From the NCBI RefSeq assembly GCF_937616625.2, contig NC_065577.1:41755001-41819000 (forward strand): DNA of 64,000 nt. The letters run 5' to 3'. Of the stretch, positions 1-12,771 are shown piece after piece. Numbering within the stretch: position 1 is the stretch's first letter; each line of letters begins with the position of its first letter. Under the pieces are notes generated by a model, which did no database searches, was not told the origin of the DNA, and saw nothing but the letters and a program-made list of their open reading frames with translations. The translations under genes and the position numbers were made by a program. Source of the DNA: Mercurialis annua. Taxonomy: Eukaryota; Streptophyta; Magnoliopsida; Malpighiales; Euphorbiaceae.

Positions 1-1345
1 TTTTTGAATCGAACCGAAATTGTTGCCCACATGTCATCCATGTCACCTCCAACTCAACAAAATTTGCTGACATGGCACATTTCAAACCACTAACCCAACT
101 TAATCAAACCAAATAATAAACCAAAAAAAATCAAATCCAACTAAATCAAATTAATTATTAATTAATTATTAAAATTCATATTTTAATTATCTCAACATTA
201 TAATATTAAAAACAATTCACCGCCACACTACTTCGACCTCGCCATTTTTTCCCGACTCCGATATATGTTTAAAATAATTAATTATTTATAATTAATAAAT
301 TAACATCACGCAAAATTTTAATTAATTGTATTCAATTTAAATTATTTTTTTAATTAAAATTTATTTCCGACAAAAATTTTTTTTTTAATTTTTTTTCGTC
401 TGAGAAGACGAATGGTTCCCGTTCGTCTTCTCAGACGAACATAGATCTGTTCTTGAACAGATTCCCGTCGGAATCTGTTCAAGAACAGATGACAGATCCT
501 TAAACGAGGATCTGCCATATATCCTCGTTTGAGAATCAGTTCGACGATCTGTTTCATAATACATCCTCGCCGGATCTGTAACAGATCCGGCGAGGATCTG
601 TTGCTATGAACAGACCTCGGCGGGTCTGTTCATAAGAACAGATCCTCGCCGGGTCTGTTCAAGAACAGCTCCGGCGAGGGGCTGTTCAAAAACAGACTGA
701 ACAGATCCTCGCCGGACCTGTTCAAGGACAGATTCCGACGAGGATCTGTTCTTGAACCGATAAAAAAAATCGGAAATTTTTTTTGCTTCAAATTTTTTGG
801 ATAAATAAAATATATTTTGTTGTTGAAAATTAATTTTTTTTACGTCCATTGGAAAATCATTTGAGAGAATCGGTAGCGACCGGAGGTAGATTTTTTTTGG
901 ATCCATAAAAAAACTGGACGGATTGGGAATTAGTCTTAATTAAATATAAAAATATTAAACTTTACGATGTCCGTTTGAATGATGCAATTTTTTATTTATT
1001 TAGTAAAAATTTAAAATTAATCATATATATATCAAATTATTAAATAAAATAAAGTAATATTTATTTATGAATTTTATTTATATATTATAATATTGTTTAG
1101 TAATTAATATTTGGTTGGATTTAATTTTTTAGGTTGGTTTGAAATATGCCATGTTAGCAAATTTTGCTGAGTTGGAGGTGACATGGATGACATGTGAGCA
1201 ACAATTTTGGTTCGATTCAAAAATGGCTATAACTGACACATGACATATAAGGTTTGGCTAAATCTGGTGGTTTTTAAAGTTTTGGCTAAATCTGACACAA
1301 GACGCAAAGGTTTGGCATTTTTTGGTGATTAAGTCTTATATCAAC
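1..1345. mobile_element. Mutator-like non-autonomous DNA transposon, left end outside the window
   Basis: Bases 1-95 are the near-perfect reverse complement of about 1135-1226, so the two form long terminal inverted repeats (TIRs). The right arm continues to about 1340; the matching left part lies before the window. Long TIRs of 100-200 bp around an AT-rich non-coding core are typical of Mutator-like elements. No transposase reading frame is present. The core contains an unusual hairpin cluster, described separately. The target duplication cannot be seen because the left end is cut off, so the superfamily is an inference. Confidence 0.6.
396..780. repeat. Cluster of seven to eight back-to-back hairpins
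   Basis: A GC-richer island inside the Mutator-like element is made of consecutive inverted repeats. Examples are a 16-bp perfect stem near 398-438 (CGTCTGAGAAGACGAA), a stem of about 20 bp near 445-500, and an 18-bp perfect stem with a 2-nt loop near 563-600 (CAGATCCGGCGAGGATCTG). Variants of GAACAGATCCTCGCCGG follow to 755. A short stem around an A-run closes the series near 758-778. The short minus-strand reading frames here are by-products of the repeats. Confidence 0.8.
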
Positions 1346-1858
1346 TGTATATAGTCGGAGATGTATATGTAGATTTCCATATTATTATATTTTTAAATAA
1401 ATTTTTCATTTTAATTTATCGAAATTGAGTGTATACAATTTCAGTTAAGTCCTTTGGTCACGAATATAAAGTGGTTATACTCTACATGTTGTTTGTGTCA
1501 CCGAAAAAACAAATTTATCTATTATTTTAACTGGATTTGTTAGTATTCCTAAAAGAATACATTAATTTTTTTGTATGTAATATTAATTTTTTTATTTGAG
1601 GTCTTACGCTTCTATTATTATTAAATAAGTCTCATAATTAGTTATTTTTCTCGATTTGATTTAACATTGATAATTTTTGTACGAAAGAATTTTAATATTT
1701 ATAAAATTAAAAGTATAAGAATTCAACATATACAGATGATAGTAAATGGATCTTGTTTAAAATAATATAATTATACATGGATCCAGACATATATTTTATC
1801 TTGTTATATTTAATTAATATTGCCAATTTTTTCAATTTTGTGCCATACTGATAAATAT
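1346..1858. other. AT-rich intergenic DNA, nothing recognised
   Basis: I see no gene, RNA or clear repeat in this stretch. Confidence 0.5.
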
Positions 1859-2053
1859 TTCCTCCGTTCTATATACCCTCATTAATTATAGAGAATATTT
1901 TAAAAAAAATAATAAAATTTGAAGAAATATAAAAAAATACTACTATATTAAATAAGGGCAAATATAATATTTTTTAATATATTAATTCATTTTATTTTAA
2001 AAATTTAAATTTTTTATGTTTGTCCTATATTGCCTATTAATTTAGAGAAGGAG
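1859..2053. mobile_element. Degenerate Stowaway-like MITE
   Basis: The left end reads CCTCCGTTCTATATACCC and the right end has the inverted counterpart ending in GAAGGAG followed by TA. The core is AT-rich. The CTCC-type terminus and TA target resemble Stowaway (Tc1/mariner) MITEs, but the arms are eroded. Confidence 0.45.
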
Positions 2054-2867
2054 TAGTTATCATTAAAAGGAAAAGGAGGTTCAGCAATGGTCATCTCCAC
2101 TTTTCTTTCAATGATTAAATTAACTGATTTGTTCCTTTTTTTCACACACATTTGATAAGAAAAACACTGAAATTATATTGTTTAATTTGAAATTTTGAAG
2201 TTTAAGAAAATTCCAACTTTAACTGCCAAACGACTTTGTATATCATAATTTGGACACGTCATGTCCGACATATGAAAGTTAAATGCCTAAATACTATTTA
2301 AATCTAGACTTTTTATAATCATCATTTCATTTTTTTTATTTTATATTTATATCACAACTTTTAAATTTATTGTAATTATATTCTAATTTTAGCTCAAATT
2401 CAATATTGATGTGTATACCAAAATACATATGTGCCTAGCTGAACTACATTGTAAACACATCAAATTATTTATTCATTCTAATTAAACCGTTTTTTAAAAT
2501 ATACTTATCCACTGAAATTAAGTTAGCCTTTAACGTCTTTAATGTATTTTAAAAAGGTCAAATATAATATATTATAACCCAATTAGACACCTAAATAAAT
2601 GCAACATAAGTTAATTTTAAATTTAAATTAAAGCATAATTACAATAAATTTGAAAGATTGAGATATAATTATAAAAATGAAAAATTTGAATGGTCGAAAA
2701 TAATGAATGGAAAAGATCTGTATTTTAAAATGCATTTGGTCCAAAGTTACATTATAGTAATGTCTTATGAATTAGTTGATGTTTCTTGCAATTGATTTAT
2801 ATATATAGTATGATGCTTCATGCAAGATTTATGGATGGTTCCAAACGTATAGAAGATACTAGGTTTT
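2054..2867. other. AT-rich intergenic DNA, nothing recognised
   Basis: No coding region or well-defined repeat is supported here. Confidence 0.5.
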
Positions 2868-3473
2868 ATCAAATGACTTATTTTTTTTTATTTTTTTTTG
2901 AAAATAATGAGAATTTCATTAATAGAAAAATAAAAATACAACTTGATCATATATTGAATAAATCAATACATTCAAACAGTACAATAAGAGAATATCAGTA
3001 AAATAACAGAAAATCATATCTAATTTCTTCAATCGCATTGACGGAGCTCTTTGAATATGCAACTCGGCGATTCGTCTGCTCCACTCGAAGGTTATTTTAA
3101 ACCACAAATCGACTCTTTGATTTTTGAATGAGTCCGATTAAGAGAATATTAAAAATAAGATTTCTACTGATTGCACTTCAGATCTACACTCCGTAGATAA
3201 TTCCATCAAGGAAATAGCAAAACCCATAAAGGGTAAGAACCAAAACTCCACAAAGGAAGACAAAACATCCATAAAGAAAGAAATAAAAATACCAACAGAT
3301 CTCAGATCTGTGATTATTGATGCAAAATAAACTAAATACGAGATTTGAACAGAAAACGAGAAGGTAGGGAGGTGATTTTGAACCAAAAAATGGCCAAAAT
3401 CACCTCTCTCTTATTGCGGCTAGGGTTTTTTTTTAAAAAAAGAGAGAGTTTAGAGAGATCAAATGACTTATTT
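2868..3473 (-). mobile_element. Retroposon with 16-bp target-site duplication
   Basis: The 16-bp sequence ATCAAATGACTTATTT occurs at 2868-2883 and again at 3458-3473. Between them lies a 574-bp element. A T-rich run follows the left copy directly, which is a poly(A) tail on the minus strand. The 5' end is therefore on the right, starting with a CTCTCT-rich leader and CCCTAGCC. Variable-length target duplication plus a poly(A) end is the mark of LINE-driven retroposition, by a SINE, a truncated LINE or a processed transcript. The minus-strand frame at 3138-3386 has no family I recognise. Confidence 0.75.
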
Positions 3474-4700
3474 AAAATGAGGAAAATATACTCTCTATTA
3501 TTTTAAAAAATATATATTTTCGTACTTTTTTTAGGGAATAAAAACTAAATTAATTAGAAATATCATAATACAAATGAAAAGATAAAAAGTCTGACATATC
3601 TGAACCCCAAACTGAAATATCAGACATATATAGAATTGGAAGACCGAGTAAGAGTATGAGTAATTATATTCTTTGATCTTCTAAAACACAATAAATTATG
3701 TCCTTAAAAAAATCCTGGCACTCTTCGACTATCAAACCAATAGAAGAACGATCCTCCATTGCTGAATAGAAAGCTCGTTTTCGTATTATTCATTGTTTAA
3801 TAAAAAATAGCATCTGATTAGAATTTGATGTTTTTTAAAGAAAGGCTAAAATTTCCATTAATAATAACGAAAATTATATGAACGGTTTCTCAGCATACAG
3901 AGTCAACTATTTTAGAAAAGATGATGAGAGCTGTAAAAATACAGTCATCGATTAGCGCTAAACTAACCATCAAGGGTCACCCAAATTTGTAGACTAAAAC
4001 TAGATCTAATAATAAAATCTAGATTTATTGAACGTTGTAAGGAAGTCTAACTTCGAATGCACGACTGATCACATCTTTTGTGATACATCTGTTCTCTTGA
4101 AGATTAAAAACAACATCGATATTGACGCAAAACATACCTGTACTTGATGAAATCTGTCGTAAGATGCTGCCTACAATTGTTTCAGAGATTTAAGTCGTTT
4201 GCACTGCAAAAAATAATTTCGTCTCCAAAGATGAAAAAAACTACTTTTAATTTCTCATTAAGTCATCTATCACCTTTCATTCTAATTTATGTATAAAAAA
4301 TATTTTAATTAGTAAATATCATCTCTATCAACTAATTACATAACAATCTGATTGGTACTATTATAGCATGAAAATTTATAATTCATATCAAATCCAAATA
4401 TCTAAAAATTATATTAATCCATTTAAATACAAATGTATTATTTTATTATACATATCAATGCATTTAATATCAATTAGATATTACCACAAAAGATGACATA
4501 CATATACAACCTTCTTAGCTATCACATAAATCATATGAAAGAATAATTAAGTGAGCAAAATCCCATATTATGTCATTGCCTTTGGCATTAACTAAAGCAA
4601 CCTAAAACAAGATAAGCATAACACAAAAATCATTATCTTATACAAATTGTATACTTTTAATTATTTTCAAAGAAATATCTCCCTTGGTGAAGTAGTTAAG
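3474..4700. other. Intergenic DNA with a possible second, older retroposon
   Basis: Around 3825-4230 the sequence starts with a T-rich run and a CATTAATAA motif like the one that follows the T-run of the element at 2884. This suggests a related degraded minus-strand copy. No target duplication was found. The rest is AT-rich and carries no gene. Confidence 0.3.
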
Positions 4701-4904
4701 CTTTTATTATTATTATTATAAGTCAAAATATCATTAAGGATTTATTTCACATTATGTAAATGTTGGTCCAAGATTCACATTTAAGGTTTCCTGTGAAATA
4801 TTTTCAGCTTCTAGATTATTATTATTGCCAATGAATCTAATATCATTGATACCATAATTGGCTGTAGGTGTGTTCCAGTGTAACTAAATAATTAATTACG
4901 AACG

Positions 4905-5098
4905 GAGTTGGTTCAAGTGGTAAACGGTCGGTACCGCTTAAATAAGATTTCGGGTTCGAATTTTGTGAATGTAGAATTTTTTTACTGACAGACTCACTTA
5001 CCATGTTAGGTACGCGACGCCAATTGTATCCGGATTAGTTAAGACGAAGTCTCGGAATCCGGATGGAAAGAAAAATAGCCGCCTTGTGGAAGGCTAAG
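4905..5098 (+). mobile_element. tRNA-derived SINE-like element
   Basis: A box A-like sequence (GGTTCAAGTGGTAAACGG, about 4911-4928) is followed about 30 bp later by a box B-like GGGTTCGAATT. This is the spacing of an internal RNA polymerase III promoter in a tRNA-derived SINE head. A non-tRNA body rich in CGGA motifs follows to about 5098. A 13-bp direct repeat TATAAGTCAAAAT lies near 4720 and again near 5099. It may be a target duplication or chance. Confidence 0.5.
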
Positions 5099-8000
5099 TA
5101 TAAGTCAAAATGGGCAAATTGTTTGGCTGTTGAATTTTCTGAATATGGTTCTATAGCAGCCAAATTATGTATTTGGACCATATGAATTACATTGTGGGTC
5201 ATGTGATTCTTGACTAAATTTCAGTTTGTAATGATATGACAAACATGTGCTAGCAATTTTACTTTGTCATGAGTTATTTTTGGCAAAAGGTATGAATAAG
5301 TCCCTATACTTAGGAATCCTAGCAGAATTATATATCCTCTTTTCTGCTCGGATTAAATGACATGTGAATTATTTAGTCTATTTTTAGCTTTTCGCTAGCC
5401 TAGATTTAATCTTCCTCTAATCCCAACTTCACTATAAATTTTATTATATATAATTGTCACCCATTTATGATATTAGATTTATATTATTTTAGATAGATCA
5501 AACGTTTAAATTGTTATTTTATATTTTTTTCCCATTTGATCTATTTGGATGTACTTCAATTATCTTTAATATAATTATTTAATTTTCAGTAGAAAATAGA
5601 AAAACCTTTCATGTATATAAATATAGATAAAGTTAAATTTATATAAGGATTAAAATGTAAAAATACTCTCTTGTGCTTGTCATCCTATAAAATTAGAATA
5701 GAGAAATAGCTTCACCCACAATGTATCTCTGATTAAAAAAAACAAACTTTAAGTTAATTTGGCTTGACCTTACACCTCAATAAAATTCAAGTTTCCTTTT
5801 ACTTATTGAGCAAGAATTGGAAGTACATGTATATCATTATTCTTAATCAAGGAACCAAATGGAATAATTAAGAAAAATAATGTGCCAAAATAATATTATT
5901 CATCCACTTGTCTAATTATAAGAAACTATGTAGAAGCTTCCACATGTAGCCAAAATTTGCAAATAAGGATTGATTTAATACACCCTACACATTGTTGGCC
6001 CTTAATTTACACTTCCTATCATAATAAACCACGTTATTTACAAGATTTTATGTCCTTGCTTGGTGGCCTAATGACTCAAAAATGTGGTCCTTAATTCTTT
6101 AATTCATATAATTAGTAAAAGACAAAATGATTTCATCTATCTATAATTATAATAAAATCAATAAAAATATCTTTAGAAAATAATTTGGAGCTTTATTGTC
6201 CGTCAAATATTATAAAATCGGACAATAGCATCAAACAGAAAATTGAAAAAGATGAAGGATATGATTGATAAAAAAAGTAAAATATTTAATGATATTATCT
6301 ATCTAATTTTATGTATTATCATTAAAATACCACCACACAATTTATTCAATTATGAAGTAATTAAATTTATTATTTTAATAGCTTGAAAAATAATTTATTT
6401 TTATAAGTGATAATCTCTATTGTTTTTTTTTTAATTTATTTATCACGACTTATACAATTGACAATTTAAACTGTCTAAATTAGTTTTTTGTGACTATTTC
6501 TATCAGTTTGGTTATGATTGTTTCTATGTTGCGGGTGTCAATTTTGTAGAGATACTTCCATGATTGAATATTTTTATTTTGCAATTAATGCATGTATATA
6601 TAATCAATGTGACAGATAAATTAATAAATATTTTATAGAACAAACAAATAACATAAAAAAAAAACATTGGTGATGAAATATAAATTCGACCGTTGTGGCC
6701 CTTTTCTTGTTAGTGAAGGCACTGAAAGGGATAAAGCACAGGTGTGTGTATACACGAACTTCACACGGAGAAACTTAGATTTTTTATATGACTGTGATGC
6801 TTTTGTTATACAACAAAAATACCATGATTCTATAAATGAATCCACATATATATGTATTACTATATATTATTTAAATAGGTTTCAATGAACATATTCAGTA
6901 GGGGGTCTTTATTCGAATAGGTAAAATTATTTTTTATCAAGTTTTTATGAAATCACACTATTGTTATTTCATTAATTCTTCGGAAACCAGAAAACATGAT
7001 AAAAGAAATTATTAGTTGTAGTAGAAACCAGAAAAAACATATAGAATAAATAATATAATCAAATTATTTATAAAATACCGTTTGGATTGAATAATTTAGC
7101 AATCTCCGTATTTTACTAAATTTATGGAATACAAAATGTAGGACTTGTAAATATCAACGTTTAAATTAAACATAAAAGTTATAAACTTATAAAAATATTT
7201 TTAAAATAATAAAATTCAAACACAATTTTTTTTTTAAATGGTGGATGACTTTCTCACCTAAAAAGATGGATATTTAAATCAAAATTGTTACAGAATGATG
7301 AATTTTAAAAAATTTAAAACTACTTGTTTTATCAAGCGATACTTGAATTCATGAATTGTACATAATTTCTATCCAAAATTTCTAAATTCAAATGATGCTT
7401 TAGGCTCCTGGCAAGTACAGAGAATGGCCTCCCACTGAACTATAATAAAATATACGATCAACAAATATTTATCGAATTTGAAACAGAGTCAGAAGAAATA
7501 GTTCGATTCTCTTATTTTTCTTTCTCGAACTTTTTCCATGCCCATACTCGTTACTCGTTCATATTGTACTGAATTCTTGACTATTATTAAAAATAAATTG
7601 ATGTAAATTTGGTTTAAATAAAAAAACTGTATATGATATATATTAATTTATAGCATGAGTTTATAGTTATGTCACAATTCATATATTTTTCATTAGTTGT
7701 GCAGGTTTCTTTTATTGATTTTTTTTTTATTATGGTTGGTTTGGTTTGATTCATGAATGGATATATGATGATGCAGTGACTTGTGAATTTGATACAAAAT
7801 TGACTACCCAATCGGGTCACTATCTGAGTCATGACTCACGAGTGATGGGACATGTTTCTAAATGTCGACTGAGAGGAGTTAAGTGACATTCATGCCTACG
7901 TTTCATGTCATATTTCTACAATTCATTATTTTAATGCAAGTTTATGAATATCTTCATAATATTGAGCAACTATATATATTCTAATTTCTTTTGGATGAAT

Positions 8001-8130
8001 TACACAAGCGATGTTTAAACCTTTTAAAGTTTTATATCTTGACATCATTTTTTTAAAATTTCATACTAATATTTTAACACTAATATGACATATAATTAGA
8101 GTTTTATTAGATGTTTTCTTTAAAATTTAG
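5099..8130. other. Intergenic DNA, no supported gene
   Basis: This is mostly AT-rich sequence. A 73-codon frame at 6667-6888 overlaps another frame on the opposite strand, and neither resembles a family I know. Nothing else could be assigned. Confidence 0.5.
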
Positions 8131-8537
8131 AGCAAATTACGTTGAAGTCTCTGAGATATAGTATAATTAACAGTTTGATATCTCTTATTTCAAAAGTGTA
8201 CTCGATGGTCATTCGGTTTTAATTCCGTTAAATGAGAGACCCTTCCATTAATTTGAGGGACTAAATCGTTTAACGAAACTAAAAATGAGAGGCCAAATCG
8301 TTTAAAAATGAGGTACCAAATCGTTTAATAAAATTAAAAATGAGAGACCAAACCGTTCACGAAATTAAAAAATGAGGTACCAAATTGTTTGTAAGTAAAT
8401 GTTAAAATTAACAGAGGGGCCTAACAGTTAATAAAATTGAAATTGAAAACCCATTAAATAGACTTTTAAAATAAAAGATACCAAACTGCTAATTATGATA
8501 TATCTTAGAAATCTCAAAATAATTTGCTTTAAAGTAT
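8130..8537. mobile_element. Long-TIR MITE with internal short tandem repeats
   Basis: Positions 8130-8205 and the reverse complement of about 8462-8537 match over some 75 bp (both start AGCAAATTA and contain AGTTTG-TATCT), giving a roughly 405-bp foldback element. Inside, a unit of about 30-40 bp built on GAGRCCAAATCGTTTA and AAATGAG repeats four to five times (8255-8400). Long TIRs suggest a Mutator-type origin. No clear target duplication was found. Confidence 0.6.
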
Positions 8538-8657
8538 TATATTAGAGTTTTAGGATTCCATTGAAATACACTCTCTAGCAAAGGAGCGAAAATAATATGA
8601 AATTGCAAATCATTAAGGTTTTTTGACTATTTTTTTTAACAAATGAGTTCTTTTATA

Positions 8658-9015
8658 TTTAGCAAATTACTATACATATATTTGTCATAATTTATATTTT
8701 AATCTCTTTTATTTAAAAATCAAACGACATAATTCCTCATTTTTATTTTCATCGACAGTTTAATCCATCTATCCATTTCTCGTATTAGTCAATTGAGGAT
8801 ATATTAATTTTCAAACACAAGATACGAAACCGTTGACAAAAATAAAAGTGAGGGACATAATATAAAAGTAAAAGGAGTTTCGTTGACTCGGCTGGCTAAC
8901 ACCAAAAATAGACGGAAGTACCAAATCCTCCATATAGTTTAATTTTCAAATAAAAAGGACTAGAATATGAATTATGATAAATGTAAGGATCACATAGTAA
9001 TTTGAAGTTGAGGGG
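8658..9015. mobile_element. Long-TIR MITE, related to the element at 8130
   Basis: The left arm, beginning TAGCAAATTACTATACATAT and continuing to about 8722, is matched by the reverse complement of about 8948-9010. Both arms contain TTATCATAATT-like and CTTTTTATTT blocks. It lies just upstream of the ELP4 leader, so it could affect that promoter. Confidence 0.55.
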
Positions 9016-9059
9016 GTTAATTGATCCTTTGTTCTTTAATAATTATCCTCTCCATTTAA

Positions 9060-9554
9060 AATTGTCCGCGGGAATGGAGAAAACCTAACACTAAAAAATA
9101 CAGAGAGAGCTCCTACGAAACCACCACCCATCATCGCCGACCGCCGACGCCGGAAACTTGGTCGTTCAAATATATTAAGAAACAGAGTCGAAACGACTTA
9201 GCTGTGGTCTTTCTGCTTGGGACTGCTCCGTTAGCTGTAAAACCCTAAACCCTATCTAAATTCTCTGCACATTATTATTAACAATAATCTCTTAGTGCAA
9301 TTACTCTACTAAATTCATAGTTATCATATAATTAGTTTCCTAATTATTAATCTTAATGAGTAATTATCATATAATTGCTTACTTTGTATTGCACTTGAAC
9401 TGTTCGATGAAATGCCCTTTCAAATTTTATGTTCTTTGAGCTATTTAAACTAATTAAATGTTCTTTTTAATAATTTGCCAATTGGGTATTCATTTTGGTA
9501 GCTGCTTCCTTGTGCAACTCAGGAGAAGAGAGAGTTTAAATTGGTTATGTACTA
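9060..9554 (+). promoter_or_regulatory. Probable ELP4 5' leader with a leader intron
   Basis: A GC-richer stretch at 9060-9240 resembles a transcribed leader. A possible donor (GTAAAACC near 9237) and an acceptor (AACTCAG near 9522) would remove an intron before the start codon. A two-codon upstream frame, ATG TAC TAA, sits at 9547-9555; its stop shares one base with the ELP4 start. The transcription start is not known. Confidence 0.45.
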
Positions 9555-12500
9555 ATGGCTGCAACTAAGACACGGACTAGTAGCTTTACTCGCAATGTGG
9601 CTGTATCGTCTACTCAAAACCCTGGAATCAAGTGTGGTCCTAATGGAACATTTTTTGTTTCTTCCGGGATATCTGATCTTGACAGTAATTGATCTTCTGC
9701 CGTTGTTTTTCATTTACTTTCTTAGACTTATTCATATGTTTAGAAAATATAGAAATGGAATGAGTTCAATTCAGATGAATTCTATTTGTCCAGCCTTCTC
9801 ATGTCTGGAGTGGAATGTTTATTACTATAATTCAATTCTCCAACTATCAAAAATAAGGAATTTTGAAAAAAAAAGTGAAGCAATATCATGCTACTTGCCT
9901 AAAAATAACATGAGTTTGTAAGGGTTGCGGTCCTCGTACATGATTGCTTCCTAAATAGGCCATTGTAGATAGAATTGTTAGAGAGCATCATTTTTAAAGC
10001 AAAGCTTGGTAGTATTTTTTTCCCAACAAACTCACACACAAAAAAGTTGATTACTTCATGGACACATTAGGTACTGAAATGACAGATACTAATGTACAAC
10101 AAGTAAACAAATATACAAAGAACAAAGACCAACTAATTATCCCTGTGTCTCCAGTGGTTTACCAATTATCTTGTATGGTAACTTATATTTATGTTTCCAA
10201 TATTTAGAGATACTTGGTGGCGGGCTTCCTCTTGGGAGCTTAGTTGTTGTAATGGAGGATGCTGAAGCACCTCATCACATGCTTCTTTTGAGGAATTTTA
10301 TGTCTCAAGGACTTGTTCAGAATCAACCTCTTCTTTATTCTAGTCCATCGAAAGACCCAAGAGGATTTTTGGGTACATTGCCTGGCCTTTCCTCGTCAAA
10401 AGATGATAAAATGCATAAACATAATCCAGAAGAGGTGTTCTCTTGTTCATTAACCTTTTCATTTTCTGTTTCGGCTAGTTTAGAGTCTAAAATTGATTCT
10501 TAATAAATTGCAGGAAAAGGGTTTGAGAATTGCTTGGCAGTATAAGAAGTATTTTGGTGAAAATCAGCAGAGTTTTGACGGTCGCAGCGGTAAGACCATA
10601 AGCAATTCCTTTTTGCATTCTGTTATTGTTTCCTAATAATTTTGTTGGACATCATCTCATTTCTATGATTGAATGGTGCAATACTATATGGGCAATCTTA
10701 TTTTATTTTAGTGCAGATAGTAAGCAAGAGTTCTGCAATGACTTTGATTTGCGGAAGCCATTAGAGAGGCATTTTTTCAGCACGCAACGAGTGGACTGTG
10801 TTAGTGTCAAAGATTCTCCTAACCTTGCTGCTCTTCACGACCGTTGTTCCAAATTTTTAGCTCAATTTCCTCGGTAAAATCAAATTCCTTTTGATTATCC
10901 AAATATAATATGTAGCATACATCTTAAGTGACTCAAGTGAGTTGCCGAGATATGTTTTCTTTCTTGATAGCCTTAACTTAAGACTTTGTTAAACAGACTC
11001 TAATTTCATAAGTACATACATGTCAGTAGCCCTTCAAACCTTAACAACTGCGTTTTTTGAGCTCGGGTTCTTAATAGACTTGTTGCATAATGTTGGTTCA
11101 AGCACATGCTTGACTGTGTGCTAGAATACATCTCTATAAAATGAGCAAAGCTTGCTGTTGTTAATCATTTTGACCTGAACTGGAATCTACCGTTAGATTA
11201 GATGTTTCCCCAATGTTGCTCCTAAACCAAAACAAAAAGCTGGGGCTAGATACCTGTTTTAAGGCAAAAGTGAACAAATATATTACTGAGCAATATTACA
11301 TAAAAAACTTAAATTTTTTCCTGTTTCTTTCATCTAATTTTCAAATTTCCATTTTTACAATTATAGTGCTCGCCTTCTTTTGCATTGGCTTGTTTGTTCT
11401 TTAGCCATGTGCTTTATGAATTGTTTTACCTCTAGTTGCTCACGTAATTTTCTTATTATCTATTGGTTATTATCTCCAGAAACGATGGCAGCATGTCTTC
11501 CATTGGCCGTATTGCTATTCAGTCATTTTGTGATCCACAATGTGAATATTCTAATTTGGTATGTAGTGATCAAACTTTTCTCTTATGTTTAATCATCTCA
11601 AGAGACTAATTTTTAGTATGAGGATGTATATAGGGAACTGAAAGCAAATCCCTCTGACCACATTTTTCAGCTGGCATCACCCACTTTAGATTTTCATAAA
11701 TGATATTGTTGCAGGAATGGGACGTGCTTATCTTTATTAGATCTCTGAAAAGCATGCTACGGTCTGCAAATGCAGTTGCTGTTATTACCTTTCCACCTTC
11801 TCTTCTTTCAGAATCCTTCTGTAAAAGATGGCAGCATATGGCGGACATTTTATTTTCTGTCAAAGCAATCCCAGGTTTTCATTTATTCGCTTTCATACGT
11901 GCTGTTGTTTTGTTCACTTCAATTGTTTCTCAAACTTCCACGAAATGCTTTCTTGGTTTCTCTCAGATGATGACAAAGAACTGGCAAAACTTCTTACTGG
12001 ATACCAGGACATGGTTGGCTTCCTTAACGTACACAAAGTAGCGCGGATGAATTCTCAGGTACTGTTTTAGTGTGCTTTGTTGTAATCATATCAACATTTA
12101 TGCTTCTTTACTGAGAGCTTTGAATATGTCATGCAAAACACATATTTGGGTCCTGCACTTGTCCACTTTTTGGCATTAAATTCCTATACTTTTATTTGTC
12201 AACGTTGAGTCTCTACACTTCTACACTTTTAATTTTGTAGACATTAGGTCAATCCGTCATAGAAATGAAATGCGTGTACTCCATGCACCATTTTGTGCGA
12301 CTAGGATAGGTTATCTATTCATTTTTTTACTTTGACTTTATTAAAATTTAGTCCTGACACTTTTACTATAAAAACACGAAGTCCTTAAATTGATTTTCCC
12401 CGGTCTGAATTGACACCGTTAACACCTTTTGTGACGGAGGGATCCAATTTCTACAAATTAAAAGTGCAAGGACCCAATGTTGACAAATAGAGATGCATGG

Positions 12501-12771
12501 ACCTAAAACTGTGTTATGCTAAAATGCAAATAGACCTCTTTAATATTTTTTACGTTATCTGTACTTCAAGTTCTTAATCTTACTGATATCAACTTGACAA
12601 CAGGTACCTCTGATTCTCGAGGCAACAACATTCTCAATAAAATTACACAAGCGCAGATACTTGGTTTTAGAATGTCTAAATCAAGCTCCTATTGATGGTT
12701 CAAGTGGGAGTTCATATGGAACCTCCGGCAGTTGTTCCTCGTCCACCAAAACTGGAAGCCTCGATTTTTAG
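9555..12771 (+). CDS. ELP4: Elongator complex protein 4 (ELP4/PAXNEB), 362 aa
   Basis: Eight exons: 9555-9684, 10208-10434, 10514-10589, 10717-10873, 11480-11558, 11715-11874, 11967-12058, 12604-12771 (1089 nt, all GT-AG). ELP4 is a RecA-fold, ATPase-like subunit of the Elp4-Elp5-Elp6 ring of Elongator, which is needed for wobble-uridine modification of tRNAs and is linked to histone acetylation. Visible family marks are the N-terminal TSSFTRN and GPNGT-F-SSGI-DLD segments, the P-loop-like GGGLPLGS (residues about 47-54), [21 protein letters not shown], and later [10 protein letters not shown]. The length is normal for plant ELP4. The start is the first Met giving the conserved N-terminus. 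The downstream ABC1 kinase gene starts about 700 bp away in the same direction. Confidence 0.93.
12125..12545. mobile_element. Foldback element in ELP4 intron 7
   Basis: The left part reads GGGTCCTGCACTTG with TTTGTCAACGTTGAGTC. It is mirrored on the right by GACCCAATGTTGACAAA and CATGGACC. The core contains a GTGACGGAGGGA block. It resembles long-TIR MITEs. The boundaries are approximate and no target duplication was resolved. Confidence 0.45.

Noticed and set aside
6667..6888. 73-codon frame MVMKYKFDRCG...
   Set aside because: No recognised family, overlaps an equally long opposite frame, and has no promoter or splice context.
9595..9921. 108-codon frame at the start of the ELP4 gene
   Set aside because: It is out of frame with the conserved ELP4 exon 1 and runs into intron 1.
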